The position numbers were made by a program, and so were the translations under genes. 64,000 bases of DNA, from positions 5,461,834 through 5,525,833 of the forward strand of contig NC_037269.1 of assembly GCF_000002425.4 (NCBI RefSeq). Reading direction: 5' to 3'. Below are positions 37,211 through 49,509 of this stretch, one piece after another (position 1 is the stretch's first letter; the number at the start of each line of letters is the position of its first letter). The notes below the pieces were generated by a model. That model had not been told where the DNA came from. It worked only from the letters and a program-made list of their open reading frames with translations, and made no database searches. The stretch comes from Physcomitrium patens. Lineage: Eukaryota > Streptophyta > Bryopsida > Funariales > Funariaceae.

Positions 37211-39470
37211 GGAAGGCATGATGTTGATCAAAGTGATGTATTTGAATAGTAGAATGAGGTTGCAGCTTGGATTGCAATAATTGAGTGAGGGTCATTAGAA
37301 TCTTAGTTGAATGATCTATTAATCGATTAATAATAGCAGTGGTATATGCAAAATTAAGAATATGCAAAGATAAGAGCTGTAGATGGAAGCATGACTCAAT
37401 ACATAGGATAGTGGTACAACAAAAGAAATTCACACAATGGCATGTGAAGGGTGTGTGAATGGTAGTTGGCATAGATTCAAGATCTTCTTTGTGGCCAATG
37501 GCATGGATTACTACTATTATATATATATATATACACACACTTGAGCTTTAATTTGAATATATTATTTTTTTAAGAAATTTATTTACAAATTCATATAAAT
37601 ATGATATTTTTATTATATTTGAAGTAATTTTTTAAATATAAAATAAATAAATTTCATATTGTGATTTTTTTTAAGTATCAAAATTTATTCAAACAATTAC
37701 GTTAAGACTTTTTAAATTCTTATTTTAATAAAAAATAACATTTTATTTTTTTGACATATATATAAATTTTTTAATTTTTAATTAACTTTTTTATTTAGTT
37801 TATTTTTTCTATTTTATTAAAGAAATCACATTATAACATAGAAAAAATAATAATCACATAAATTAAACAATAATGTTATAATGTGATTTATAATTCTAAT
37901 GAAAAAAATCAATTTTTGGAATTTAATTGCATGATTTTTTGAAAATAATGTAAATAGTGAAAATTTCATCTTTATGCAAAATAGTGTCTTATAACTACTT
38001 CAACCTATTTGATTACTATCCAATATATTACAAAATTCTACATTTTTCATAAAAATTAAAATTTAAGTTCTTTATATCTAAAATGCTATTATATAGATGC
38101 TACTTATATATATTTAAGATTCTTAAATATTCCTTCTTTCTTTATTGCATAAGTTAATTGCTTATTAGAATAATATTAGTATATCATTTATCATTCACTA
38201 TACTTTTAAATTCATCCATGTGAAAGTATCAAAGTAAGACATTACATATTATTAAGGATTTGGAATTATATTTGTTTGATATATTTATGTGGGACCTAAA
38301 ATATAATTTCTTTAAAAATTTCATATAATATTTGAAAATTTTAGACTTTAATGATTAAAAAATATTTTTTATTTATTATTTTATTAATATATCTTATATG
38401 TCTTTCTATATATATATATATATATTTCAAATTTTAAGCATTTATTATTTGATTAAACCTAAAAGAATGTTAATTTTAATTTAATAATATAATTTTTATT
38501 ATAGATTTTTAAATATATATATATATATATCATAATAATAAAATATTCAATTATTTAAAAGAAGTTAATATCTTTGTGAAGATTTTGTTTTAAAAAAAAT
38601 ACAATAGAACTATGCCACTTTCATATCCCTGGTTATAACTATTTTAAATTATTTATAACTTTTCCACAATATGTTTAAATATGATAATTGTTTTGGTGTT
38701 GTAGATTTATTATGCAATGAGCTGTTATTTTTTATGTTGTTTTAGATATATATCCTAATCATTAGGCATTATTTTGATGGCTCACACTACAAGCACACCC
38801 CAAATTGATATACAGACATCCATTATGTTTATATACATATCCAAGGTCTCTAATTGGTTGATCCAAATCTTTATTTCCTTGTTCCAACGTGGGCCTCAAA
38901 CCTCCTCCATTTCGTCTTTACTTTGGTGCATGTCTTGCTACTAGGACACGAAAAAAAATAAAAAAATAAAGAGGGAATTGGGACAAGGAAGAAAGGAAGG
39001 AAGGAATTTGGACAAAAAAGAAGAAAAAGACGAGACTAAGATCTACGTCAGGGCAAGGAAGACAGGGAAGAGGTCTAGCACTCATATTAGGACAAATAAA
39101 AAGGGATTTGGATTTGCCAATCAAATGCCTTGGATGTGTGTATGGACATAATAGGTGTGCATATAGCAATTTTAGGTGTGCTTATAGTTTGAGCCTATTC
39201 TGATATCTTATTTGCATTTGAATTTACATTTGGACTTTTGAAAAGAAGCTCTACAATATTGTTTTGTATTTTATAATTAAAATTTTTAATTCAAAAAATA
39301 ACTAATTAATATATATATATTAGAAATTGTGATTTAGAGCATTTAAAGCAATTTGTAAAAAGTAAATTACAAAACTTGAAGGTATAAAATGATATTGCCG
39401 AAGTACATAATGAAGTAGAAATCACAAGAAGTAAGACATCCAAAAAAAAACAACACTGCCCAGATCAAAA
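37211..39470. other. AT-rich intergenic DNA
   Basis: Several short (TA)n tracts occur, and nothing resembling a gene, RNA or alignable LTR family was identified. Confidence 0.4.
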
Positions 39471-39831
39471 GTGGATTCAATCTTCCACGCATGCATACTC
39501 TCTATCACAAAATGTTGCAATAGAATATTGTTTATACTAAAATTATCTCTGAAAGAATTTTTTCACGGCAATGTAGGGCTTCCAAGTAAGCTTCCACAAA
39601 CAATACTGTGCAAAAGAATCTGGTTAAAAATACACAGCACTCCCACTATCTGATCAGTTACAGCTGCACAAGATCACCAACAATCAAGCGATCAGCTCCA
39701 AGAGCACAAGATCACGGGGATCGATCTCAACAGAAAATGGAGCAGTCTGGCATTCTGATTCCCAGAAACGCAATCTTCAACTGGTGAGATCCGGAAGATG
39801 GTGGCATTCGGCGATCTCGTTGCCGCGTGCA

Positions 39832-40260
39832 TCAGTGAAGCCCGCGCAGGGCGAAGCGCCAGCAAGTGAGCAGCAGCCCCACAGCAAACAAGGCAGTATA
39901 GGCTGCAACAAAAGCTGCCAAGAATGGGGAAGATTTCGGCAATCGGTTGCTAAACTCGATCCATTTCTGTGTTATGCCATCGTAGGTGCCGGTGGTGATC
40001 TCCCGGGCAATGACACGAGATGCTTGACGGACCTCCTCGGTGGTGGCGAGATTGGAGATCACCCTGGTCTGGGTTTCGAGGATGTGCGTAATGGCGTCCT
40101 CACCATCGGGGCCTTTAAGGTATTGGATGAGTGCTTGGACAAGGGAGATGCCGATAACATTGACAAGGTCTTCGACTTGTGGGTGAGGGTGATCCTTGTC
40201 ATCTTGGAAGTTGATTTCGGTGCCAAGGCCAGTTGCGCCTTTGACGATCTTCCCAGCCAT
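39832..40260 (-). CDS. Small tail-anchored-like protein, function unknown
   Basis: A single exon of 142 codons starts at a strong context (GCGATGGC), with an in-frame stop 19 codon-sized bases upstream (TAACCTAAGG). The N-terminal 110 residues are soluble and partly helical (VEDLVNVIGISLVQALIQYL; EEVRQASRVIAREITT). Residues about 113-135 (AAFVAAYTALFAVGLLLTCW) form one hydrophobic helix, followed by only seven residues, the layout of a tail-anchored membrane protein. GC content and third-position bias exceed the surroundings. A longer frame on the opposite strand (39784-40356) looks like a shadow: it has no domain and an implausible composition. I do not recognise the family. It could be lineage-specific. 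Confidence 0.68.
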   Translation of the reverse strand: MAGKIVKGATGLGTEINFQDDKDHPHPQVEDLVNVIGISLVQALIQYLKGPDGEDAITHILETQTRVISNLATTEEVRQASRVIAREITTGTYDGITQKWIEFSNRLPKSSPFLAAFVAAYTALFAVGLLLTCWRFALRGLH

Positions 40261-41550
40261 CGCGTGGCCGTTCCGTGGTTTCGCACCCTTAGGTTACTGG
40301 CACTTAGGAAAACAATCCGCAGTGTGGAACTTGTTGGAAAAGACAGCACTAGATGACTAATTAATGATGACTAACTAGTGATCCGGGAAATTTTCGCTAC
40401 CGATTTTGATTGGTGCTCCCACGCTCGTGACAAAAAGGAAACAACGTTGTCATGGTGAAGCTCTCAAACGACCTGAACAAGCGGAAACCTAAAGGCTCAA
40501 AGATTGTTGGAGTTCTCCAACAAAGTAGTACCCACATACATTTTATTCGCGAAAGTTAGAATCTGGCAACGCCGACAAAAACAAACGACACTAATCCGCA
40601 ACTATATGCAGCTCCAGAACTACAGCTTACGATTCGCAGTCGATCCACACACGGACAAACACAATCAAAACAAGCCGTGGATGAGCAAATTGGAAACGAT
40701 CATGCGGACGAGCAGCCTCACAAACTAGAACCTGCCGTCACAAGCTTGATGACCGCGAATCTAACCACGATGGACAGTAACATCGCAACATCTTGCACGT
40801 GTAGGGTAGGTCCAGCACCGGCACCTGCACAGCAACCTTGAGGAAAAGAATAAAACATTATTGCCACACTTCCAGATGTCGCATAGGAAGATATGACAGA
40901 CGTAGCACTTGCAGGGATTGCGTAGAAAGTTCAACCAGTTTAGAGCATGAAACTCTTAATTTCATGAACCCTATCTATCACCGATTGTTACCGATTGTTA
41001 CCGTTTGCTGCTGCTGCGTTGTTGCCTGTCCCTACAAGCTCTGGCACTCACTGATTGAGCAATCACCGGTGACAAGGTGCGGATTTGATCAGTGGGGGAG
41101 CAGTGCACAGTCCAGCGGGAGTCTCGTACTAGTCAGTCCAGCTACGTGTGAGTAAACGAACGTAGTCTTCCAAAGAATCAACAAAAAGGTTTACCGAAGA
41201 AGTTTCGCAGCTGTCGGAGGAGACATGGTCTATCGTGATTCGGCTAGTTTCCATCGATGGGTCCGTCGATGTCGATTTCCTGCTCACGATGATGAAGAAG
41301 AAGGCGAAGCAATTTTGCGGAGGATATTGAGGAATTTGTTGTCGAATGATGCTTTTGATGTGTGTATGTATGTATGTATGTATGTATGAATGGATGGATC
41401 ACAGCGATTCTGTACGTAAGTTTCGTATTTTCCTGTGTAGTATATACGTACTGACAAGTGTGTGTGTATTAGTGGTGACGTTTGGCTGTTGGATCCCACA
41501 TCGTATCCTTCTCAATGGATTGTGTCTTTTTGGCACTGAAAAAAACAAGA
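40261..41550 (-). promoter_or_regulatory. Upstream region and 5' leader of the small membrane-protein gene
   Basis: This GC-richer island extends to about 41.5 kb. On the minus strand, an ATG at about 41226 opens a short frame that runs into a GTAAAC donor-like site at about 41195, which could be a leader exon or upstream ORF. I could not find an acceptor that joins it in frame to the 142-codon protein. A (TGTA)n run lies at about 41362-41387. Confidence 0.35.
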
Positions 41551-41861
41551 TTCAGAAATAGAAGCTTAGAAAAATAAAAATCGTTTTTGTCTTCCTTGCA
41601 ACATTGTTCATTTAAAGTTTTATTCTTTCAAATTAAAGGTTTTTCAATCTTCTTGTTTTATTTTTGAAGTATTTTAGCTTTAGAAGGGATGGAGGTCAGA
41701 GGAGGAAGAAGAAAAAAATAAAAATAGAACCATTCACTTACATTTTTTTTAATTTTACAATGCTAATTACTACCTAAATTGAAAAGGTAAGTTGAAACTT
41801 ATAGATTACCAAATTGGCTAATAATTTGAGACAATATACAATAGCCAAATGTTTTAAGTAT

Positions 41862-41892
<31 letters not shown>

Positions 41893-41897
41893 TTGTA
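41551..41897. other. AT-rich spacer between gene island and foldback element
   Basis: It holds a (TA)n run at about 41862-41886, which is the insertion context of the foldback element. No gene was found. Confidence 0.45.
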
Positions 41898-42772
41898 TAG
41901 GGAGTTGATAAAGCTACACTCTAATGTTTTTAAAGCCATACCCCCCTCCTTGCCATCTCATCATTAATTTTGTTTATCTTCCATTTCCATCTCTCATTTC
42001 TAGTCCTCCAACTTTTGTTCCCAATACCCGTTTCCCAATTCTTAGTTCCCATTCTCGAGTCTTTCATTACCCAATCTACTACTCCTAATCCTCTTATCCA
42101 TCGTTTCCATTTCTAAATTATCTATTCCTTAATCTCATGGTATTTGATATTTTTACTTTCATCATCTCATACCACATATTTCATAAACAATGAAATCTTA
42201 TACAAACTTTTTCAAACAACTAAAATCAATGTATAATATGCTAGTTTATGGAAAACAGACAAATTTTTGGTTTGAAGTCTTCAAAATTTAGCACCACAAA
42301 TTTGTAAGTGTACATACAAACTTTCTAATTTATAAAAATGCTCTATCTTCTACTTTTACATCATTTATTTGCATGAAATTATTTATATTAAATTAAATTA
42401 TTCATTAATATTTATATATTCACTCACATACATACATACATACATAAAATATTTCTATAGAAATGAGTTTAATATCATATGTTTAAACTTGTAAAAGCAG
42501 AAAGAAAGAAAAAATCTTGAAATGCAAAATTATTTATTTCGATCAATTTATTTTTTAAAAATAAATTTCTATATAATCCCTTTATCTTTCTTCATATTGA
42601 AAATTAAAGAGATTACACTAAATTGATGCACTATGAAATTGACGTTATTAAATACTATTTTAATGAAATAAAGAAATATAAAGCAAAAAAAATGTATTTA
42701 TTTTTTAATATGTATATTTATAATAGCAAAAACTTAAAGACAATTGAAGTGAGTGTATAAATAAATAAATAA

Positions 42773-42803
<31 letters not shown>

Positions 42804-43580
42804 TTTTATAATTAGTGTATATTTTTGTAATACTTGAGACTAAAATAATGTTAAAAAAGAATCATTAAAATTGTAGTATTGATTTTAGTTAGTCTTTTGT
42901 AATCATTTTAAAAAATTCGTTTTTCATATTTGAATCTTTAAATATATTTTTATTATTTTATTTTTTAAAAAATAATTTAAAAATATTTATTGCATTTAGT
43001 AGTAGAATTTTAAAATATTTATAATAATTTTATGTTTTATAAATCATTTTAAAATGATATAATGAAATTAAAAAAATCAAATATAAAAGAACTAGAGAAT
43101 ATAGAATTTAAGTGCCATAATTAGTTTTTCTTAATTAACATCCAAAATATTCATTTGGAAAAATTCCTTAAAATAAGGGATAGGCTTTGGAAACAAGAGA
43201 TTGGAAAATAGGAGATTGGAGGATTAGGAAGGGAGGACTGAAGCAAATAGTTTGGAAATGAGAAACAGAGGACTAGAAAATAGGAGATTGGAGAATAATA
43301 GATTAGAGGACTAGGAAGGAAGAACTAGGGAACAATGAATTAGAGGGCTAATAAGGAGGGACTTCAAAACAAGGGTTGGGAACAAGAGATTTGAAACTAA
43401 AGAACATGAGTTGAGAACGAGAGATTTGGGATTGAAAAACATGAGTTGAAAACAAGAGACTTGAGACTAGAAAATAGGGATTGGAAATGAAAGATGGAGA
43501 ACTAGAAAAAAAAGGATAAAGGAGCTAGGAAGGAGGGATTGGAGAATGAAAGATTGGAGTGTGGGTTTATCAATTCTTAA
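41898..43580. mobile_element. Large foldback/MITE-like element, copy 1
   Basis: The left end GAGTTGATAAAGCTACACTC and the reverse complement of the right end, GAATTGATAAACCCACACTC, form terminal inverted repeats. Inward of these, the left side is pyrimidine-rich (CCCATTC, CCTCCAA) and the right side (about 43180-43560) purine-rich (GGAGATTGGAGGAT units), so the arms fold for roughly 300 bp. The interior is AT-rich with no transposase. It is flanked by TA-rich sequence. A non-autonomous DNA element is the likeliest reading. Confidence 0.62.
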
Positions 43581-44953
43581 ATACATATAATTTTTAGAAT
43601 AAAAATACTTGAAAAAAATATATTTGAAACTTTAATAATATATATTTTATTTAATTTGCTATTAAAATAAAATTTTATGTAAATAATAAATGAGATAATA
43701 AATAAAAAATTTATCTAAAGAATGATTCTTTTTTAAAATTGAAATTTCTTATTATAAATTGGTATGAAAAGAAAAAGAATTAAAAATAGAAAAAAAAGAG
43801 ATAAAGAGATATAAAAGAAAATTGATATTTAATGCCAAAAAGAACATTATAATGAAACAAAAAACTTTAAGTATTGTAAAGTGATGCAAAGAACTGAAGA
43901 ATCTTAATGTTGTAAGGTTGTTTAGAAAAATCTTGAAGGTACTCTAAAACATGTTATAAATTTGTTCAATTCATTGAATTTTTCAAGTTCTTCATATAAT
44001 TTGGAAAATTTCTAAGCTAAAGTCTTAACATGATATTGTATCATGAGAAATCCTAAAATATTTATTAAGTTTCTAAAGAAGTCTCAAAGATGTAGTTATA
44101 ATTTGTTACTAAAATTTATAGATGATATCTATTATAAGAAATAATCTTATTATATTGCCTTATAGATTATTCTAAAGAAAAAATATAAGATAATTTAATA
44201 TTATGCCAACGATTATAAATGGATATTTTTTTAATTTAAAAATATATTATATAAAATATTCAACTATATTATTGTGTATCAAAGAGAATTTAAAGTATAC
44301 ATCATGAAAAATACTTAAAAATAGCATTTCTACTTTTGAAAAAATAATGTAGAAAATTTGTTTTAGAAAAGTGAAGTTCAATATAATATTTTCTTTGTAC
44401 AAGTATAGATTTTATTCCTACTCTTAAACAAGCTAAATAAGAGCCTTATTTGAAGAAATATATAAGTAGAATAAGTTTATGCTACATTTGCTACTATCTA
44501 AGTTCATCTTATAGACCATATGGCTATTAAAGAGAGCCTCACAAACTAATACAAGTTTTGCAACTATTGTAATCTTTGCCACATTCAAAATCATGCATCA
44601 AAAGAATAATCCAAACTTGCCTATTGTCCAAAGTAGCAAGCAAGCATTAGGCACATAATGGATTGGTAAAAATCCTATGTAGATCATAACCAAGGCTAGC
44701 ATCTTAGGATTCAAATCTTTGAGGAGCATCTAATAGAGATAGGACGAAGAGGACAATTAATTTTGGATTTATAAAATGTAAGTGGAATTATGTTTTGTAA
44801 TCAAGTACTTAAAACAATAATAAAGACAAAAATGGAGCACCAATCAACATATTAGATAACATATAAATGTTATATATAGATGAATCTAGATAGGGTTTAG
44901 AAGTCCCAAAGTAAAGATTGCAAATATTGTACTGATATATATATATATATATA
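43581..44953. other. AT-rich DNA between two foldback elements
   Basis: No gene was recognised. Worn repeats may be present, but none could be assigned. Confidence 0.4.
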
Positions 44954-45213
44954 TAGGATTGATAAAGCGACCCAAATCTTTACTAAAGTGACCCACTCTA
45001 TCTTAAGCATCATTACACCCTTAGAACTCCCATTCCTATTTCTAGCCGTTCCTTGTTCCTCACTGTTATTAAGGATGGGGGTGGGGAGCTGGGAACATCA
45101 GGAATGGGTGCAGCAGTTGGAAACCAAAGAATGGCTCGGAACTAGGGAATAGCTAGGAATAGAGCATGTGAATTGACTTAGTAAAAAATTGGGTTGCTTA
45201 ATCATTTCCCTAT
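44954..45213. mobile_element. Small foldback/MITE-like element, copy 2
   Basis: The left end ATTGATAAAGCGACCCAA pairs with the right end, whose reverse complement reads ATGATTAAGCAACCCAA, followed by AGTGACCCACTCTAT against AGTCAATTCACATGCTCTAT. The central GGGTGGGGAGCTGGGAAC tract is the mirror of a CCCATTCC-rich left arm. It shares terminal consensus TTGATAAAGC-AC-C with the 41898 element and is likewise inserted in a (TA)n run. It has no coding capacity. Confidence 0.68.
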
Positions 45214-45387
45214 ATATACATATGTATGTGTATAAAGATTAGATCTTCAATTAAGAAAACAGGCATTTGTTTGTAACAAATTTTTAGTGCATTTTACAAA
45301 AATCAACAATGCTTATATCTACAAAAGCACACATAACAGCAAATGTCTTGAATATATATTATGAGATAATGCTTTAAAGAATTATAG

Positions 45388-45483
45388 ATTTTCCACCTTT
45401 TTATTTTTCATTCTCTTAATAATAGTGTTAATAAAAAGGTGGAAAGTCTCTTAAGGATGGGGGTGGGGAGCTGGGAACTTTTT
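45388..45483. repeat. Small hairpin next to a duplicated MITE fragment
   Basis: TTCCACCTTTTTATT at about 45390 is reverse-complementary to AATAAAAAGGTGGAA at about 45430. It is followed at 45452-45478 by TTAAGGATGGGGGTGGGGAG, a near-exact copy of a piece of the foldback element at about 45070. Confidence 0.7.
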
Positions 45484-46036
45484 TTTGATAGCAGAACAAA
45501 TGTATCATTTTCTGAATATAGAATATAATTACGATAAAATAAAGACCATTTTCGTGTACATTCTCTCAATAAACTGAGTTTGACGTGAAGCTTGACGTCT
45601 GTCTTACCAATTCATTTCAGCTGAGCTCGCCCACTGTCATAAAAAATCACTAATTATGTTTATGTAGTGTACAAAGTTTAACTACTTATCCACATTTACA
45701 TTCAGCATCGCTTCCCTTCTCTAAAATGGCTCATTCTTATGTTAACTTTTTACTGATGGGCTTTTTCAGTTCTTGTCATATAACCAGACACCTTGTTAGC
45801 CTTGTGAGCCCCAGACTAATCCAGATAATCATGCCTCAAGTGTCCAACTTGGACCAAGCCTTAAAGGGAGGGCCTTACCACAGCAAGAGGCTTGAAGTAA
45901 GAGAACAGCCAAAGCTCTACATGCTCACGTCCTTCGAAAGTAAGCGTTCAAAAATGAGATGAATAATACAATCGCCTACACTTGTCGACTAACTAAATAT
46001 TCTCGAATGAATAAACTAATGCAACTGCAACCAACT

Positions 46037-49000
46037 TTACTTTCCCGGCTTTCCAGCTTTCCTCTTAAGTGATCGTACCAAAGACGATAGTTCAGCTTTT
46101 CTCTTACGATCCTTCGAGCCCTGAGCGGCATCATCAATCTCAGGGTTCAAGTCACCAGATCCAGTATTTTCAACCTTAGAGACTCCACCATCTTCAGATT
46201 TCTGCATACGTCTTCGTTGGGCTTCTGCTAGAATTTTAAGTTGAGCGGCAGACTTCCGAAACTGCGGATTGGTAGGGTCAATGGCGTAGTGATGATTGTT
46301 AAAAAGAGGTGCAAACCGTGGATCAGTCAAATCTGCAGAGGCCAATTTGTCGTCTTCCTGGTCATCGTCGTCTTTCCCACCTTTTTTCGACTTCCCTTTG
46401 CCCTTTTTCTTACTCTTAAGATTGAAACCCCGCGCTGCACCCTGTATCCCTTCGTCATCCATGAGAAGAAGCTCTAATTCGGCCTTTGTCCTCTCCTTTT
46501 CCTTCTTCTGCTGCTCCTTTTCTTCTCTTTTCTTTAATCTATCAGAATCGGCCGATTGCTTAGCCTTGCTCTTCTTTGGTGCTGCCTTTGATTCGTCTGG
46601 GAATTCATCAGCCTCAGCAAAAAAAGGATCATCAAACCCATTATCATCATCTGCTGCTCCCTGTTCTACGCGTGGACTGGCAATATCCTCGTCAGAGGAA
46701 TAATCATCATCAGAGTTCTTTGCATTCTTACTCCGTTTCTTCTGAGATTTCTTTTCTTTTTTCTTTCGTAAATAAGCTTCCCATACAGTCTCATCACCAC
46801 GTTTTTTAGCCTCTTTTTTCTGCAATAGCTTTTCACTAAGTTCAGATAATCCTGTGTGGAAGGTCACCTCCATGTCCACATCCCCTTTCTTTTTCTTCTG
46901 TCCATGTGGCTCGACCTCCTCTGTAGAATCCCCGAGTAGTAAAGAACGGTACTTGTCCTTTTTCGACGTGGCTCCTGAATATGCATCATTAGAGGCAGTG
47001 CCTCGCTCCGGACTGCTTGGACTCTCACCTTCATCAAGTTCTTCCGACGATGCTGATGCAAGGTAGTCTCTGTAGTGAGAAAGCAATTTCAGCATTAGAA
47101 TTCCAGCTCTTAAAACACAACTTGGGTGGCATGTTTTGTAATCGTTGATCCTGTACATCTGAATTAATCTCATTACGTAAAAGAGTAGTTCTACAGTACT
47201 GAGAATATATATACACCAACAACAGCTAAATAATTACAGAAGGTAAAGCAAATAAGCCTTAAGGTACACCTGAAATCCATTTCATTCAGTTCGTCTGCAT
47301 TGAACTTTTTCCGCAATGCCTTCACTCGTGTTGGTTCGTCATCGTCCCATGTCAGTTTCACAGTGCTATGTTGCAGCGCTCGTGTCTCAAACTCAGGAGC
47401 TTTGTACCCCTCTTGGGGCACCTCCTTGGCAACATCTCGGGGCTCTCTCACGAATTTCATGTCATCAGGAATGAATCGAAGATCAAGGGTGTTCGATGTC
47501 CGCTCAAACTCCATACCATCACATTGCGTGTACAAATGGTTGGCAGTTTCTTTTGTGTCACACTCAACTACAGCATAGTAGTACTTAAGCTTGTTTCTCT
47601 CATATGCACGAAGCTTCTCCATGTTCACTTCCTTGTCCTCGTCCTCATCGTCGTCATCATCATCGAAGATCATATTAGGACCATGCGCCTGGCACGTACG
47701 TAACACACAAAATCATATTATTCCTACTGGATAAACCATTATTAAACCACTATTGAATCACAAGTTAATGGCAACACGCAGTTTGGCCCTTTAATGGAAC
47801 TCAGCAGCTCCACAACATGGTGTCCAGTAGACTGCAAATGTAACTCAAGTCCCAGTTAAGCTCCAATTCGTTAACAAACTAGTGACTCGTTGAAAATACA
47901 AAGAAAACGAAATTGGACTTTTGATGTACAAGGTCTACCGTGATATGAATTATTCTGAAGAACTCCTGGTCAACAAGGGAAATAACCCATATACTCAAGA
48001 GCTAGGCACAAACCTCCTCTGCCTTCATTTGTTCGATGCCAAACTCCGAGGGGTAAATAGTTACGCATTCAACATTTCCACACTTTGGCTGGAAGGACCG
48101 CATCAGCATTAACAAGTCTACGGCCTTGATATGGTCCCAATCCATGTTCATCATTGCAATTCTCCGAGTCTCTGCACCTGAAGCTGTCGGAACCTTTTCC
48201 TCCTCCCTAGGGTCGTCAATCTCATCCTCTGCCTCACTTTCCGACGATGAACTGGAAGAAGAGGATTCTGCATCGCTAGCGGATACATCATCTTCATCAT
48301 CTTCCTCTTCCTCAGAAACACTATCCTGCTCCGCAATAGAAACTTTGGCGGTTCTAGACTTTCTACCAGTGTTTATTTCTAAATCCTCTTCCTCATCGCT
48401 ATTCAGATTAATTTCGTCGGCACTATCTTCTTCCTCGTCACTCTCTTCCTCATCACTCTCTTCCACAACAAGCCTAGAGGGTTTTGGTCTAGCTAATTTC
48501 TTTCCGTCCACACTCTTCACAGCCTTTCTGCCCGCAACCTTCCCTTTCAACGTCGGATTAACAACAGAGTCCTCATCGCTCTCATCGCCACTGTCCTCGT
48601 CATCACTTACTTCCAAACCGAGCTTTGAAGGTGCTACAGGCCCTGGGAATTTAGGCCCAGTTACAATCTTACTCTTCGCCTTCTCACCTCCTTGCTTTCC
48701 TTGCAAAGCCTTGATCGATGTTTTGCTCCCGTCCTTGCCTTTAGACTTCGTCTTCTCCACAGTCTCTTCACCACTGCTTCCATCGACTTCTGCGTTCCCC
48801 TCAGCTTCATCCTCGTCTTCACCTACCTTGTAATACCGCTGCAACATGTGCTTCTCCTTCTTCTTCTTCGCACGTCCTCTCTTATCCGCCCCTAACGGAT
48901 CAGAAAAATTCTTGTCCGAAAACATGTGCGAGAAACGCTTATCAATCGACACCTTCGTCTTATTTGTCGGCATACGCATGAACCGAGGGTCCGTATGTAC

Positions 49001-49069
49001 CCTAGCAAACCTCGGGTCAGATATGGTCGCAGGCGCAGGCCCGCCGCTGCCATCCTTGTTCTTCTTCAT
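46037..49069 (-). CDS. ESF1: ESF1 homologue, pre-rRNA processing protein
   Basis: Three exons give 835 codons: 49069-48014, 47688-47270 and 47069-46037, with GT-AG introns (phases 0 and 2). The chosen start MKKNKDGSGG leads directly into paired DPRF motifs and SIDKRFSHMFSDKNF, the conserved ESF1 N-terminus. An in-frame ATG 26 codons upstream (49147) is less likely, because a splice-acceptor-like sequence lies between. Residues about 100-300 are acidic/Ser and Lys-rich. Residues about 307-470 form the RRM-like core (MNMDWDHIKAVDLLMLMRSF, then YYYAVVECDTKETANHLY and FERTSNTLDLRFIP). The C-terminus has a NUC153 motif at about 741-780 (DPRFAPLFNN, AIDPTNPQF). Yeast Esf1 is a nucleolar factor needed for 18S rRNA maturation in the small-subunit processome; the same role is inferred here. 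Confidence 0.95.
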
Positions 49070-49301
49070 GATTCCAAACCACGCCAAACTGCGAAACAAC
49101 AAAGCTTCACCAGAATCATTCACCACCTTTCCGCTAACACGAGACACAAGACCTCAGTACCTTCAAAGGAACAACACAACAGGTCGCAAACAACCAATTC
49201 AATTCCGGGATTACTGCCAAGACATTACTCTCGAACATAAGAGCCCCTGTAAAATCTCACACTCCGGCTCTGGTGTCAACTAAGCGCCGGCAGTGAACCC
49301 G

Positions 49302-49330
49302 AAGGCTACCCTAAAACATAAGCCCTAAAC
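49302..49330 (-). promoter_or_regulatory. Telo-box-like motifs upstream of ESF1
   Basis: ACCCTAA at 49308-49314 and GCCCTAAAC at 49322-49330 lie about 240-260 bases upstream of the ESF1 ATG. Telo-boxes (AAACCCTAA) are characteristic of plant promoters of ribosomal-protein and ribosome-biogenesis genes. The fit here is to the core, not the full nine bases. Confidence 0.45.
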
Positions 49331-49494
49331 CCAGGAACCAAACCTCTAACATCTGCGAACAATTCACCCTCCAGTACTTGACAAGAAGACGCCTCGGCAA
49401 CCGGCGGCCACCAGTTACCCCGTCCTTTGCGACCGGTGATCACCAGTATTGAGAGCTCTGTTCACGCTTGCACGAGTTGGCGTGTGAACCTCTC

Positions 49495-49502
49495 TCACGT
49501 GA
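49495..49502. promoter_or_regulatory. G-box palindrome TCACGTGA
   Basis: A perfect CACGTG core with symmetric flanks, at the right edge of the GC-rich ESF1 promoter island and about 430 bases from the ATG. bZIP and bHLH factors bind such sites in plants. No functional evidence is available here. Confidence 0.4.
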
Positions 49503-49509
49503 GTTTCAT

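Noticed and set aside
37083..37538. 151-codon minus-strand ORF running into the 58-bp repeats
   Set aside because: The repeat period is not a multiple of three, so the repeated part cannot be a conserved protein repeat; the frame is open by chance in low-complexity DNA.
39784..40356. 190-codon plus-strand ORF opposite the small membrane-protein gene
   Set aside because: It is the longer frame, but it has no recognisable domain and starts in poor context, while the minus-strand 142-codon frame has a strong start context and a coherent hydrophobic C-terminus.
45726..45962. 78-codon ATG-initiated plus-strand ORF
   Set aside because: Lies immediately downstream of the ESF1 stop, probably in its 3' UTR, with no homology or coding bias.
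46296..46703. 135-codon plus-strand ORF
   Set aside because: Antisense shadow of ESF1 exon 3.
48126..48833. 235-codon plus-strand serine-rich ORF
   Set aside because: It is the antisense shadow of the acidic, Lys/Glu/Ser-rich part of ESF1 exon 1; repetitive GAA/TCC codons keep the opposite frame open.
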